Part shown: piece by piece, positions 34,638 through 48,093 of the stretch
Numbering within the stretch: position 1 is the first letter of the stretch
How the letters are laid out: every line of letters starts with the position of its first letter
Assembly: GCA_011634665.1 (NCBI GenBank)
Contig: WAEK01000021.1
Location: forward strand, 112,501-176,500
From: Mortierella sp. BCC40632
Taxonomy: Eukaryota > Mortierellomycota > Mortierellomycetes > Mortierellales > Mortierellaceae
Reading direction: 5' to 3'
Length of the DNA: 64,000 bases
The notes under the pieces: generated by a model
The model's input: only the letters and a program-made list of their open reading frames with translations
What the model was told of the DNA's origin: nothing
The model's database searches: none
Made by a program: the position numbers and the translations under genes

Positions 34638-37324
34638 TCATGTGAGCGCCGAGGGGGTAAAGAGGAATCGGTCCTGCGGCGTTTGCATTGATCGTGTAGA
34701 GGCCTCATCTACGCCTCCCATCCCCGCCGACATCATCATCGGGTTCCCCTGGTTCATTTGCGCTGCTGCTGCTGCTGCTGTTGCCGCCGCTTGAGCCGCC
34801 TGAAGTTGGGCTGCCTGGGCGGCAACAGCCGCATTTCGACTCCAAAGCTGCATCTGTTGTTGATGATGCATCTGAGCCTGTTGCTGATGTCTCAGTGAAC
34901 TCGGCCCATTGACAGAGTAAGGTCCATTCAAGCTTGTACCTCCAAAGTGACCTCCCGCACCTGCACTCACTCCACCGCCAATACCACCTGCTCCTCCTTT
35001 ACTCAACGAAAACGCTGGGTTGTTGACCACAGCCAAGGCAGGGAGGGTAGTGATCGGTCCAGGAGGAGGACCTGAGAGATCCCTCGAGTTGTTCCAGAAC
35101 TTGGGCCACTCGACCGCCAGTCCCGGGAACCGGAGCATCATCATCTGTGCCATCCCTGGGGAAATCCATTCTTCTTGGTGGTTCACAACTGTGCTTGCAT
35201 CCATGACTTCGCCTACACTGAGACTAAAGATGCAAAAGTCGCCAAATACATCTCCAAATTGACCACTGCCTCCCATACTGGGACCCGTGCCGTTGTTGCT
35301 GAAGGTATTGCTTCCGCTAAGATTTGAACAGAGACCAATTCCAGGTACACCTCCGGGTTGGCCTTGGTTGACAAGACCACCGTTGACAGCATAGCTCATT
35401 CTGGTCTTGATACCATAGGCATGACATTGTCCCAACCAATCCACGTACTCGTTCAAGACCGCAGTATGTTCTGGAATGGACCGTTCTGCATAGGTGTTCA
35501 AATGTTCAGGGTATCGTCGTGACTCGTACACATATCGGAGTCCCGCTCTTGCTTGAGCCTGTGCATCCCGTCGGTCCTGACCAGGGCCATTGATTTGTTG
35601 GCGACTACCCTCGGGTGATTGATCATTGTTCTTCATGGCCATTGAAAGTGAAGTGGATGAATCCGTGGATCGGCTGACAAGAGAACAACTTGAGGTCGAG
35701 AACAATCGATCGCTTACACTCCGACCCAACCCATTCAAATCAGATCCGTATCCACTATGGTTATTGTGGTTCGATCCCATTTTGTTGCTACTGCTTTGAC
35801 CTCCAAGGAACATCCAACGGAGCAAACTTCCAGGACTCGTGATGCTTGGGCTCGATCCAGAATTACTTCGCTTAGGTGAAGATCCTCCTCCTGTTTGGAG
35901 ATGTTGAAACGATTCACACAAGGTTGCATCACTGTCGAGACTAGCAGAACGGGACGTATCAGTGTTGCCAAGTGAAGAACCTTCAGATCGACTGAGTCTT
36001 CGGAACTTGCGTCCAATCAGACTAGAACGACTCGAAGATTTCTTGAAACTCGTTCCTTCTTTTTCTTTGGCACCATTGTTGGGAGAAGAGGTGAGGGTTT
36101 GGTGGGCAAGATAGATTTGTTGGGCTTGGAGTTGATAAAAGGACCGGCTGGCTCCCATGCTATCTTCTTCTTGGCCTGCTTCGTTTGGAAACCGATGTCT
36201 AGCCGAGTTTGAATTTACAGGTGAACCACTACCAGACATGACAGAGGTGGTAGTAGTAGTGGTAGTGGTGGTGGTGGTCGTTGTTGTCGTCGATACTGTA
36301 GTAGTCGTTGTGGAGCCATGATCAGGGCTTGGTGAAGAAGGAATCGAACAAGGCGGTGTTGAATCTGAATCCTTTTCATTCAATCGAGAGGTCAACTCTG
36401 TTACCAACTCGCCTGCATATTGTCGCTTAACCATGTCGATTCTACTCTCCATGACTTCAAAGATGTTTCTAAAAAGGATTCCGAAAAATGATAAAAAATA
36501 TAAAAATATAACGAGATTAGAAATTAAAAACAGAGATGTCATCTCGCGCTAAGGAAAAACAAGACATGAAAGAGAAAATCAGAGAAAGAGAGATAGAGAT
36601 AGAGAGAGCAACAAGAGCCCCCCCTCTCTTCCTCATGCTTTTCGGCGTAGTAAAAAAATATATATACATATCCAAACATACCTCACAATCGAGGCTAGTG
36701 AGAGTTCCAAGCTATTGGTACGAGGAACACTGGCCACTTCCTTGGACTTTTTCTTGGAAGGTACATCCGCAGTCGTGGTCGCCATCATTCCACCGCCGCC
36801 ACTTGTACCACTAGCACTACCACATCCTGCTGCCAGGTACGATTGTTGTTCCAGTGCTGGAACGGTAGGTGTCATCCATCCTTTCCATCCGGGCAAGATA
36901 CCCACACCTCCTCCAATCCTGGCCACTCTCCAGACCAAACATCGCATATAGTACAATCGAACGTTCCGAGCCCAGTGTAGAAAACACTTTTCAAACACGG
37001 TCGGTGAAAGAAGTGTTCCCAACGTGAGCTGTTCCAACGTTTGCACCGTTCCCGTCAACAATGTAAAATTTTGGTATATAAACGAGATAGTGCGCATTAG
37101 GGTGATGGTATGGTCTGAAGAAGTCAGGAGAAGATGAAGTGTTGTCAGGATGAATCGAACATGGATCGGTACAAACGTCACCGAGGGTCCTGTGTGGAGT
37201 GGTACTGTAGAGAGTTCACTGTCGTAAAGGCGGATGGTGGGTCTGTAGAAGAGAAGGGAGAAAAAAAAATGAAGAAGAGTCGTGTCAATGGGGGGTCAGA
37301 TTGCGTATACCTTTTTTTTCTTAC

Positions 37325-37361
<37 letters not shown>

Positions 37362-38796
37362 AAAACGAACCTTCCTTCCAGTTCCGAAATCAACATGTCC
37401 AAAAAGTCGAGCAGACAAAATACACTCTCGACATCATATACACTGGTCCTGGTCACAACAGCTCGGATCCAGACATCCAACATGGCGCCGTAAATGTTGC
37501 CATGGTCTTCCATAATTGATACAATGGTCTCTACAAACCGACGGGAGGCCATGTCCAGGACCTTGGGCTTTCCTGTCGTAGATCCAGCTCCATCCTTGGA
37601 TCTAGCATTCGCATCCTCCGATCCGTTCGAGAGTCGAACCGCTGGAGGTGCTGTTGTTCCTGGAAATTCTCCCGTCGCAACTGAAGCCATGGCTCGATCC
37701 CGTTCCACTCCTGGATTCGCATTGCCATTCGCAGAATTGGGTTCAAACTGAACAATGGTCGTCACAGGATGAATCTCTCGATGAACCAATCCTTCAATCT
37801 TGGTCAAAAAGAAGGCAGACAAGTAAAGATAACCAGGAGCGCCTGCATAGACCTTGGGAGTGATGGCCGAGGTAGCCCAACCTCCAGCCTGTATCCGTTG
37901 CAAAGGAGCTCCAAGGTAATGAGATAGACAATGATGATAATGTCGATAGAATGCAAAGAACAATTCACTGTCGTCACTTTGCCACCGTCGTACCCAATTG
38001 CCAAACATTTCCATGGGAGGAGCAATCTCTCCTGTGGCCATTCTCCGTTTTTGTCTCTCAAATTCTCTCCACCAGGATCCTGTGCCGACAAAGCAAATGG
38101 AGGCGAGGTGTTCTGGAAAGAAGGAGCCAACGTGAGGCATACCTCCATTCTCTCTGTTCAAATGACATGTTGTACACAAGAAAGTAAGAGAAGATATTGT
38201 ATTTCCATATCCCGGGAAAAAGGAACACCCAGGAACGAGAGAAGAGTAAGGGCGAGAGAAAGAAAGAAAGAAAGAGAGTTAGTTGACTGGTTTTAGATTT
38301 CTCAACAAACAACATTTGCTGCGCGAAAGGAACAGATTCTTCCTTCCCCCCCTTTCTACTTCCCCGTGCTTCTTCCCCTCCTTTCGATATCTTACCCGAC
38401 CAACTCCATGACTTTGGCCATCCGACCAATATAAGACCGACTGACCGGCAAAGCATGCAACAACCCAAGTGCCACACCAGGGAGTTTAAAGAAACAAAGT
38501 GCCAAGATCTTTGCACAGAACGTGATCACATTCGAATATACACCCTTTTGATTCAATCGTTCGATCGCATACTGTAGTGATTGAGTCAACATCTTGCGGT
38601 ACTGATGAAACGAGGACCAGAACGCGCCAGAATCTGTAAAGGGGTATCCTGGTCCTAGCGTCGTGCTGGAAGAGATGGAGGTGGTGGACGATGTCTGTTC
38701 TGTGACGGATCCATCGATAAATGTCCTTGCTGTAGAAGGTGTTGTTGGTTTAGAGATCAGGTCTTCGATACGATCTAGTTGTGTCAGAGGGAGAGA

Positions 38797-38843
<47 letters not shown>

Positions 38844-40566
38844 GTGAATAAAAATCTCTGCGAGTGAAGAGGCTGGGGAGAGTAGGGGGGGGGGAGGGGC
38901 GAACAAAACTTGGGCTTTGCCACCTACCAAACTCGTCAAATTCCTTCCTGTTGAAACACGACCAGAGAAGAAGGTACATTGGTTAAGACAGGGGACTTCA
39001 GGTAATAAGAAATGAAAATGAACGGGGAGAGGGGGGGAGGGGAAGAGAGAGAGATGAAAAAAGAAAAGAAAAAAAGACACCACTGACCTTGTCATCAAGG
39101 CGACAATACACTCAAAGTAATGGCATCGGTCGGTGTAGATAGCTTCTGGCAGAGCTGCAAGCAGCGTAGTCCACCTAGTAGAATATAAAGCGCGAAGAGA
39201 AAAGTGGTGTTAGTGAGGTAGGTTATACTTTTCTTTCCTCCTCCCTTTCCCTCAACAAGGGCCATAGCGTGACAATCCCTCATTGGGATTCTCTATCGTA
39301 TGCTCTCTCTCTCTCTCTCTTAATCTTTCGCCACATCTTTCTTCCTTGAACCGGAAAAGAAAAAGCCATTGCCGTGATTTTGTGATGCTTCGTGTCACAA
39401 GTCTATACTGGAACTGAATGTCTGGCAATGCCTTTTTTTTTTTTTCCTCTCTTCCTCCAATGCTCTTTCTCTGTCTCTGTCTCTTTCTTCTCTTTCCCTT
39501 CCTTCTACTTCTTCCATCTATGGCAAGCCAAACTCACCATTGCATAATAAGTTGTCGTCCATTCCTGAGAGAAGACTCTGACAGAGTATCTAAGCAGCAG
39601 GAGAAAAAAAAGGCATAAAAAAACAAAAAGAGGGAGAGAACATGCACAAGGACGTCAGCATCTTGCATCAAAAGCAGTTATTTTGGTAGTCTCCACTGAG
39701 AAATATAGCAATAAGGGCTGGTGTCACGCCATACAAAAGAAAGAAAGAAAGAAAGAAAGAGAGATATTTTTGGGCAGAGCAAGTGCGCGTGTCCACAATG
39801 TGTCGCATGTCTGGTGCCAATTCTCTCTTTCTCTCCCCTTTCTCTTCCTCTTTCCTCTTCCTCCCCCCCATCCCCTTTTCTCATTTTTTTTTTCCCGTGG
39901 CTCCTGTACTACTCATTTTTTCGCCTAATCGTCTTGCCGTCCGTTCAATGTAGGCAGCCACACTGGTCGCATCGACTATGCCGCTATTGCCTGTCTCATT
40001 GAGGAGAGAGAGAGGAAGAGAGAAAAATAGAGCTTTTTTCTTCCTTTGTGCAGTCGCAGGATCATCTTTTTTTTTTTCGATTCATCCCTGTGTTTCCCTG
40101 TGGCTCTGTCATAGTGTTGTTGGTAGTGGTGGTGGTGTTGCTTTTTTTTTTTTTGCCAGTTCAGAAATGCATCTCTTGTCTGTGTCTGTCTGCGTTGTTT
40201 GCGAGCCCATATACTTTTTGTCTCTTTGGTATCCAGCGTATTTCTCCATTTGTCGTCGTTCCCCTGTAATTTTTTTGCCACTTTTTTTTTTCGTTCCATC
40301 TCGCTTATTTTTCCTTCTCTGTCCGTCTGAATGTCTCTCTCTCTCTCGTTGCGGAAGTATCTTTCTCCAGCAGAGGGGAACCATTGAGAAAGTGGTAAAA
40401 AAGACGAGCGAAAAAAGATTGAGCCCAGACTTTCTTCCTACCAAGATTGGGATGGTCCTTTCGGAGCCAGGGCAAAAGACTTGTCTTGAGGACCTCGATC
40501 CGGTAGCGGTCTTTTTGGTGGAATCTTTAATGCACAATGCGTAATGCAATTGGAGGGAATGAGAGA

Positions 40567-40638
<72 letters not shown>

Positions 40639-40982
40639 GTGTGTGTGAGAGAGAGACGGCTTTCTTAGTCTTCCATGAAATGACCCTTTGCACGGACAAA
40701 GTTGGATAGAGAAGTAAAAGAAGAGAGACAGACAGACAGACAGACAGAATAGATAGAGTGCGTGTGCGTGTGTATGTGTGTGTATGTGTAATGAGAGAAA
40801 TGAAAGAAAGGCAGTTCAAAAGAAAGAAAGAAAGAATAATAAAGAGGATCTTCGGAACCCACTTTTCTTTCTCTCAAATCATTTGTCTTGATCAATTGCA
40901 AGGCAGAGAAAAAGAGAGGATCTCCTTGTTTGCGGGGGCGGATGGCACGATACACACACATACAGGACACAGACAGAAGAGA

Positions 40983-41037
<55 letters not shown>

Positions 41038-42611
41038 CGCAAGTCATGCATGTGGACCCGAACAATAAGGACCTTTTGTCCAAGCCCAGTCGTCATGCCT
41101 GATCAAGCGACCCGCATTACAATGCAGCAAGGAGCTATTTTTCTCTCTCTCTCTCGCTCACTCTGTCTCTCTCTCTCTCTCGCTCATACACTCTCTCTTA
41201 TTCGTCTGCAACCCTTTTTGCCCATGTCATGGTCTGCACTACCCTTGTTTTTTCACCATGCAAGCTCACAAATAAGAAAAAGTTGATGAAAGGGAGTGAA
41301 AAGAAAAAGGTCGGACAGACGGATCCCGGCGGGATGAACCCTTGGGAAGACCTTTTTTCTGCAACACATACAATTATGCCTGTGTGTGTGTGTGTGTGTG
41401 TGTTTTTTTTAAAAAAAAAAAAAAAAAAAAGATAAAAAAAGGGTTCAATTGAACACAGAAACACAAAGGCAAAACAACAAGAGTTATCATCCCGGTTTCC
41501 TGTAGCAAGAAAGAGAGAGACGAGCCCAAAAGGGAGATCTCGCAAATGAGGAGAGTGCAATGAAGGAAGAGGGGGTGTGTGTGTGGGTCAAGAAGGGACG
41601 GAGTAAGGAAAAGGAAAAAAAAAAAAAACGGGGGGGAAGAGAAAGAGAAAAGAAAGAGAGAGAGGAGGAAGAGGAAGAGGAGAAAAGTCTGAGTTGAGAG
41701 GAGAACGAAAAGGTAATTCTTTTTTTCTCTACCTGGCCAGGGATCGTTCCAACACTTTATATTCCTGTTGTCCACCTTGTCCGATCCAGTTGCGCAAGAG
41801 ACGACTCTTGACTGATCGCATGTCACTGCTCGCAGACTTGGAGTGACTAGACGAATGCGAGAACGAGTGTGTGCTCCCATTGGCAGCCTTGCTAAAGAAT
41901 GGAGGCGAGGACGGACGAGAGTATGGAGGCGCCGCCAGCGACGAAGGCGGCAGGTCGCTGCAGGATTGCCTCCTTGACATGCTGTTACTACTGTTGTTGC
42001 TGCTGCTGCTGTTGCTGCTGCTGTTGTTGTCGCGGTCGCTGCTGATGTGGTGGGTGGTGCTACTGTTATTGGTGTTGCTGCCAGGCACAGCAAGGTCAAG
42101 GTCAAAACCGTTGCTACTGTCGCTGCAGAGACTGAGAGGGTACAGGTCAGGCAAACTACTTGCCCTGGCCAGAGTCACTGGAAGTGGAGGAAGAGGAGGA
42201 GAAGGAGGAAGTGGTGGCAGCGGCGGATGAACTACCGGCAGGTCCAGAGGTGTGTCTGAGCTTGGGGTCACTGCGGACTTTGTCGATGAAACGACAGTGG
42301 TAGTAGTCCTGACCAAGAGTGACGAAGAAGAAGAAGAAGAAGAAGAAGAAGAAGAGGTTGAGTGGCGAGAAGCGATGGGGAAGGCACAGAGTGGAGGAAC
42401 CGCTGAAGTGAGGTCAGATCCAGACACAACAGGGGGGGTCACAGGGGCGGCTACTCCGACGGCAGCAGGGTTGCCGGCGAGTGGTCGAGTTGCGTGGAAC
42501 GAGTGCGGCCGCGTAGAGGTGCGGTGCTTTTCAAGAAGTGGTGATGATGAACCGGGAGGGTAAGAAACAGGCGGGGAGGAGGCAAAAGAGGAGGAAGGGG
42601 AAGTGACAGAA

Positions 42612-42655
<44 letters not shown>

Positions 42656-43132
42656 AGAGGAAGAGGAAGAAAAAGAAAAAGAAGAAGAGGAGACGGGGAA
42701 GGAAGAGGAGAAAGAGGTATCAGTGGGAGGAAGAGGAGGCAGAGGAGGAGATGGGGAGCGCGAGGACGGGGCGAGCAGATCGGACGCGGACAAATCAAAC
42801 GAGGCGAGCGAAGAGGAAAGGGGCGAGTCGAACGACAGTGACAGCGAGAGTGATAGCGGCGAAGTCGGGGAGAGCGTCAATAGAGGAGCGCCAGAAGAGA
42901 TGGCCGTGGAGAGGCCAGAGGCTGGGGGTGGAACAGATGGCGTGGAGGAAGAGGTGGAAGAAGAGGAATTGGAAGGAGGAGGAGAGGAAGAAGAAGAAGA
43001 GACAGCTGATGAAGAGAAAAGTGGTGCGGAGAGAGAAGACAGCGACGAGGAAAACGAGGTCACAGCCGTCACAGGCACGGCCGTGCCATTGGGCCTGGCA
43101 AGCACAGGCGAGGACGCCGCGGGATTAGACAT
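34638..43132 (-). CDS. large DUF1765/UPF0592-type conserved fungal protein, nine exons
   Basis: Family call is tentative: the core resembles fungal DUF1765/UPF0592 proteins, whose function I cannot state. Exons in transcript order: 43132-41733, 39983-39913 (or -39910), 39577-39538, 39174-39088, 38947-38928, 38774-38396, 38153-37371, 37242-36682 and 36468-34638. All join by GT..AG with matching phases to 1723 residues. Start MSNPAASSPV is preferred over an in-frame ATG 27 nt upstream. Residues 1-430 are Ser/Pro-rich with long poly-Ser; the conserved part begins SVKSRLLRNWIGQGGQQEYK. Core landmarks: NGRQLIMQWWTTLLAALPEA across exons 3-4, FWSSFHQYRKMLTQSL and CFFKLPGVALGLLHALP in exon 6, WWREFERQKRRMATGEIAPP and FAFYRHYHHCLSHYLG in exon 7, and EKCFLHWARNVRLYYMRCLV in exon 8. 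The last exon is Ser/Gly/Gln-rich and disordered. Hydrophobic segments exist, but I see no definite membrane span. Exons 3 and 5 are only 40 and 20 nt. Confidence 0.82.
39984..41732. other. 1.75-kb first intron of the large minus-strand gene
   Basis: Runs from donor CCAG|GTAGAG to acceptor GCAATAG on the minus strand. It is filled with GA microsatellites (CT on the sense strand), a TG tract near 41384-41401 and A/T runs. A plus-strand exon-like frame lies at 40371-40544. Additional small exons inside this interval cannot be excluded, although the phases already match without them. Confidence 0.6.
40561..40633. repeat. (GA)n microsatellite in the large intron
   Basis: About 70 bp of GA on the plus strand, i.e. 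CT on the sense strand of the host gene. A second ~45-bp GA tract lies at about 40990-41034. Confidence 0.95.
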
Positions 43133-43326
43133 GACCGAGAGAGGAAGGGAGAGAAGCAACGCGCTCGTCGCCCGTCAAGACGTGCGCGGGCTGGATGGCC
43201 GCACGAGAGTGAACAAAAGAGCCTACGGGTGAAGTAACAGACTGGCCTACAACGACGACAGCGACGACGGTGAAGGTGAAAAGGATGAAAGGATGACTAC
43301 GGCTTTGACTACGACGACAATGACCA

Positions 43327-43328
<2 letters not shown>

Positions 43329-43377
<49 letters not shown>
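43329..43377. repeat. 49-nt poly(A) tract
   Basis: Longest homopolymer in the window, about 200 bp upstream of the start codon of the large minus-strand gene (poly(T) on its sense strand). Confidence 0.95.
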
Positions 43378-43379
<2 letters not shown>

Positions 43380-46224
43380 AAAAAGGGGGAGGAGGAGGGA
43401 AGAAGAGAAGGCAGTGGACTGACAGTGTCTTGTCAAGAGAGAGATAGAGATAAAGAGAGAGAGAGAACCGTGCCGTCCGGTCGGTGTTGCTTGCGTGGTT
43501 CAGTGTGGCCCTGGGGAGCCTTGGGACAGGGTATGTCGACACGGGCCGGCAGACGGTCTCCTCTCGTGAGACCCGTCAATCGGACCTGAGCTTGTGGCGA
43601 GTACCTGTGTGTTGGGGTGCGTTGTCGTCGGCAGAGGAAAGGAGGAGGAGGAATGTCAGTAGTGCGAGATGGCTGCGTTCAATAGAGCGGCAGGCATATG
43701 GAAAAAAAAAAAAAAAGAACAAAATGGCCCCGCCCGCCCTGCCCAAGGAAACGGAGATAACCCGATAGACGGGGAACAGAGCTACAGCGACAACCAAGGG
43801 TTGAGACACACGTCAACTGCACGGGATCATCGCCTGTTTGCCTTCGCCTAGTGCCAACAATGCGCAGGAATAACAAAGGAGGAAAGCAGGCAGGAGTGCG
43901 GACAACGCGCAAGCATGAGCAGGATAAAAAAAAAATACACTGGCATGAAGACGGAGACAGATCGGCTCCATCGCGCATCGCGCCATGGCGTCCAACAAAG
44001 AGCTTGCAGAACGGGAAACGGTTGCCAGAGAGAAGATCCAAAAAAAAAAAAAAAAAAAAAAAAAAAGAGAGAGAGAGAGAGAGCAAAAACGAACAAAAAG
44101 ATGGACACTAGCGATGCTTCCACTCATGCTCGTGCCGACTGCCGATGTTGCGCGCACACCCTCCTTCTTATTTTTTTTTTCTTTGCTGCCGGGTGAAAAT
44201 GGAGCATGACGCAGGGCGAGAACAAACGAGATGGCATTCCTGGAAGTGACCGACCACACACGACACTCCAAGTTCACGGCCAAGCCCGTTGGGTCCGCCC
44301 CGTCCAAGTCGCTCTCGATAACCTTCGAGACAATGGAGATCCGGGATAGGACTCTTCAAAAAAAAAAAAAAAAAAAAAAAGAGCAGCCATCGAAAAGAGA
44401 GCTGTCGTTGTGTGGTCGAGGCATTGACCAAGACGGGCTACGTGTAGCAGGCGTCCATCCCGGGGAGAGAGAGAGAAAGAGAAAGAGAGAAATGAAAGGG
44501 CGAGGCCGTATGGTGGCCATGAAAGGGTTTCTCAACGAGCGTTTGAGATTGAAGAGCTTGCTCCTTGTTTTTTTTTTTTTTTTTTTTTTTTCATTGTTTT
44601 TCAGGAGGATGTCGTTGAAAACATGTATAAAAAGAACAAAAAAAAAGAGATGGCCTATTGGCGGGATTGTAGTTCAAAATAGTCGAGTCGATGGTGCTTA
44701 CCCTGGTGATTGTTGACAGCGAGTCGAAGGGGTAAGTGCTGACGGACGCAAGTGCACAACGTAGGGGAAGGGGGTGGAAGAGTGGGGATGTAGAGGTTGC
44801 CAGGCGCAGTCTGTGGTTAGAGTTGAGCGAGTGAGTGGACGGATGTAAACTGCAGGTGAGCACTCTTTTTTTTTTCCCGTGGACGTTCAATGACTAGAGA
44901 GTTCTGCACCAGAGTCGAGGCAAAGTGTAAGCGTCGGTGCCGGGTGTGTATGTGTGTGTGCACAGAGTGCAGAGTGCAGAGCGCACGCGTGTGTTTGTCG
45001 AGTAGAGGAGGGTGTGTGGGCTCGTGTGCAGTGCAGTTGCAGAGTCGTGTTGTGTGGGTGTGTGAGGGAGAGAATGAGAGTAAGAGACTGAGAGACTGAG
45101 AGAGTGAATGAGTGAGAGAGATTGAGAGAGATTGAGAGAGAGTGAGAGCAAAAGAAATGAACACACAGACGCCTGACACAAGGTCTTTTGCCAGCGGGCG
45201 TGGGGAGAGGAGGGGGGGGGTGGAAGCGGAGGAGAGAGAGCCAAAGGAGAGGGGGGGGCAGGGAACCAGGGGAGAACGCAGCGCCTGGCTTGGTGGACCG
45301 GAGAGAAGAGAGAGAGAAAGGGGCTGGGTCAACAGCGTCTCTGTTGTCCCGTCTGGAGGCCAAGGAGGAGCACGGCTGCGATGCGAGCTAAATTGGTGCA
45401 GCGTGAGGGGAGAGTGAGTGAGGGAAGGAAGGCGGACGGGGGTGTGGGTGGGACGACCACAAGGGGAAGGGGACGCAAGGGGGAAAGAGAGAGAGAAAGA
45501 GAGAGAGAGAGAACAAAGGCGGAAAGGATGGGGATGGGTGAGTGCGGGTGAGGCGGAAAGGAGCAACACAAGGCCCAGCCAGGCGCCTCATTACGTGCAC
45601 AATACCGATCAAGACCAACTACAACAGCAATGCAGGCTTGGTCAAGGCATGCCTATCACCCACCACTGCACTGACAATTAGGTCCGCAGCGTAGCCTGGC
45701 TACGTCTGACATAGTGCTGTGGAGGTCCGTGGAGAGAGGAGGGGAGAGAAGGGTAGGAGGGTAAAGAAGAGAGAGGGAGAGAGGGCGAAAATGGAGGCGA
45801 CGAGGGGTTGAGGAGATGTGACCAATGTCCCAAGGCCCATGCGCAATGCCTGTGTCCAGGCTGCATGCTGCAGTCGGAGCTGCATCCAGAGACAAAGGAT
45901 GCCGATCCCGGCCTATCTAGCCATCAACGCGCACAAGATCGCGGTCCTATCCTCTCTGTTGGCCCCAGCGGAGCGTCTTGGAACATCTCTCCACACACGT
46001 CACGATCTGGGATTATAGTTGGTCCCTGGCTGGTTTGAGGTCGAAGCCACTCTCCCGGGCCAATGCTCGACCAGCTTTGTTTAGCTCGTGTCCTGAAAGG
46101 CAGCCGGGGCTTGTGAGAAGACTATCATGCCTGTTGTTGTCCTTGGTTTCTATTGCAGCGACTCTATTTCCATGTCAATGCATCGCCAGATAGACAGTCC
46201 TGGAATATCTTGCACTCTCGATGT

Positions 46225-46326
<102 letters not shown>

Positions 46327-47082
46327 CCCCCCTCCATGGTTGACCCCTTCCCTTTCTCCCTTTTGCGAAATGCATGCCTGCGTTTGTTCGCTCTTGTCCA
46401 TTGGACCCTTATTTTCCCTCTGGACAAAAGCAATGCACGAGAAGGGAGAAGACTGCAAGAGAAATGCGTTCGGCTCTCTTTTGGCCCTTTTTTTTTCTTC
46501 AGTCGCACCTCATCTGTTAGCTCCTTTATTTCTTTTCGTCCGCACGGAATATTCTTGGTGTCCTCTTGGTTCATCTCAGGGAGAATCTAATTCATCTTTA
46601 ACCACCAAGTTTGCTTGCTTCGTCTTTCTGTTTTTATACCCGCCAGTCAATTTTTACATTTCCACTCGATTGCCTATCATAATTTTCTCTCTTTCTCTCT
46701 TTTCTCTCTCCCTTCCTCCTCGTCGCTTGACTATGGTCTGTCTCCTGTCTCCTGTCGGGTACTCTCTTGGTTCTTCGGCGCGTCCTTTTCGAGTGACAGG
46801 GGAGGCAATTGAAGAAGCAATGGCCGCGAGGGTTGTACCTGTGTCTGCGCGTCGATGTATAGAGAGAGAGAGAGAGACGCGTGTCACTTACCATAATCTA
46901 TAGCAGTCGCCCTGGGAAGAACAGCCACAGTCTTCGTTCCTCTCTTTATTCCTCTCTCTCTCTCTTTCTGTCTGTCTCTCTCTCACACACACGCTCTCTC
47001 TGCGCCGATTTTTCAGAGTCCCCTTTCGAGCCGTCCCCTTTGGTGTCACCCTGTCTGTGTTGCGGACTGGGAAAGGACAAGA

Positions 47083-47272
47083 ATGAGCTCGAGCCCAGTT
47101 TGTCAAGGGAACGAGTCTTTGTTGGAAGAACCCCTTCTTCACTCCCTCTCCTCCTCCTTCTTTGTCACTTGCTGCTGGCTGGGGGGTATCACTGCGGCTG
47201 CGGACCAGTACTCTTCAACCCTCTCTGCGTTGCTGAGCATGTTCTACTATCGAGACCCAAGTAAGTGAATTG
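47083..47272 (+). other. possible 5' leader exon or upstream ORF
   Basis: A 62-codon frame (MSSSPVCQGNESLLEEPL...) contains near its end a near-perfect splice donor (GACCCAA|GTAAGTG). The only good downstream acceptor before the F-box start is CTTCATAG ending at 48077, and joining them does not preserve the frame. It is therefore best read as a 5' untranslated exon with an upstream ORF, not as N-terminal coding sequence. Confidence 0.3.
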
Positions 47273-47428
47273 CGCAGGGAGAGAGAGAATCCAACAGAAA
47301 TGGATCGAGCCGATGCCCGATGGATCTCGACTGCGGACAGGTGGATAGAATGAACGGGATGGGGCCCCTTTGAGCGTGAGAATCGACTAGCCAACCAGGG
47401 TCCTCTTTTCTCTTTTTCTCTTTCGAGA

Positions 47429-47612
47429 AGAAAAGAAAAGAAAAGAAAAGAAAAGAAAAGAAAAGAAAAGAAAAAAAGAAAAAGAAAAGAATAGAAAAAA
47501 AGAAAAGAAAAGAAAAAGAAAAGAAAAGAAAAGAAAAAGAAAAGAAAAGAAAAGAAAAGAAAAGAAAAGAAAAGAAAAGAAAAGAAAAGAAAAGAAAAAG
47601 AAAAGAAAAAAA
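47429..47612. repeat. (AAAAG)n pentanucleotide array
   Basis: About 35 AAAAG units, some with one or two extra A, placed about 480-660 bp upstream of the F-box gene start. Confidence 0.95.
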
Positions 47613-47693
47613 CGAAAAGATGCAGCTTAGAAGGGGGGGTGATTGTGATTGTGTGTTTGTTTGTGTGTGTAGGTTGGAGGCCTTTCTCCGCCT

Positions 47694-47815
<122 letters not shown>

Positions 47816-48093
47816 ATTCTCTCATTCTCATTTTTTTTTTTCTCTCTTTCTCTCTCTTATTCTCTTTTTTCTCTTTTTCTCTCTCATCTCTGAACATCTG
47901 CATCGACCTCGCCCAAGGGTCCCCTATCCTTCCTGCTCATCACACCTTCACCACAACATACACACACACACACGCATTCACTCACTTACTCACTCACTCA
48001 CACGCACACACACACTCTCTCTCTTTCTCTTTCTCTTTCTCTTCCACGCACTCTCATTCATTCTCTAACCTTCATAGACCCCCTCCCCTGCGC

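Noticed and set aside
42603..43232. Long Glu-rich plus-strand frame opposite exon 1 of the large minus-strand gene
   Set aside because: It is the antisense shadow of the poly-Ser coding region.
44231..44360. Plus-strand Met-initiated frame MAFLEVTDHTRHSKFTAKPV with coding-like third positions
   Set aside because: It runs straight into a poly(A) tract and has no splice donor or recognisable similarity.
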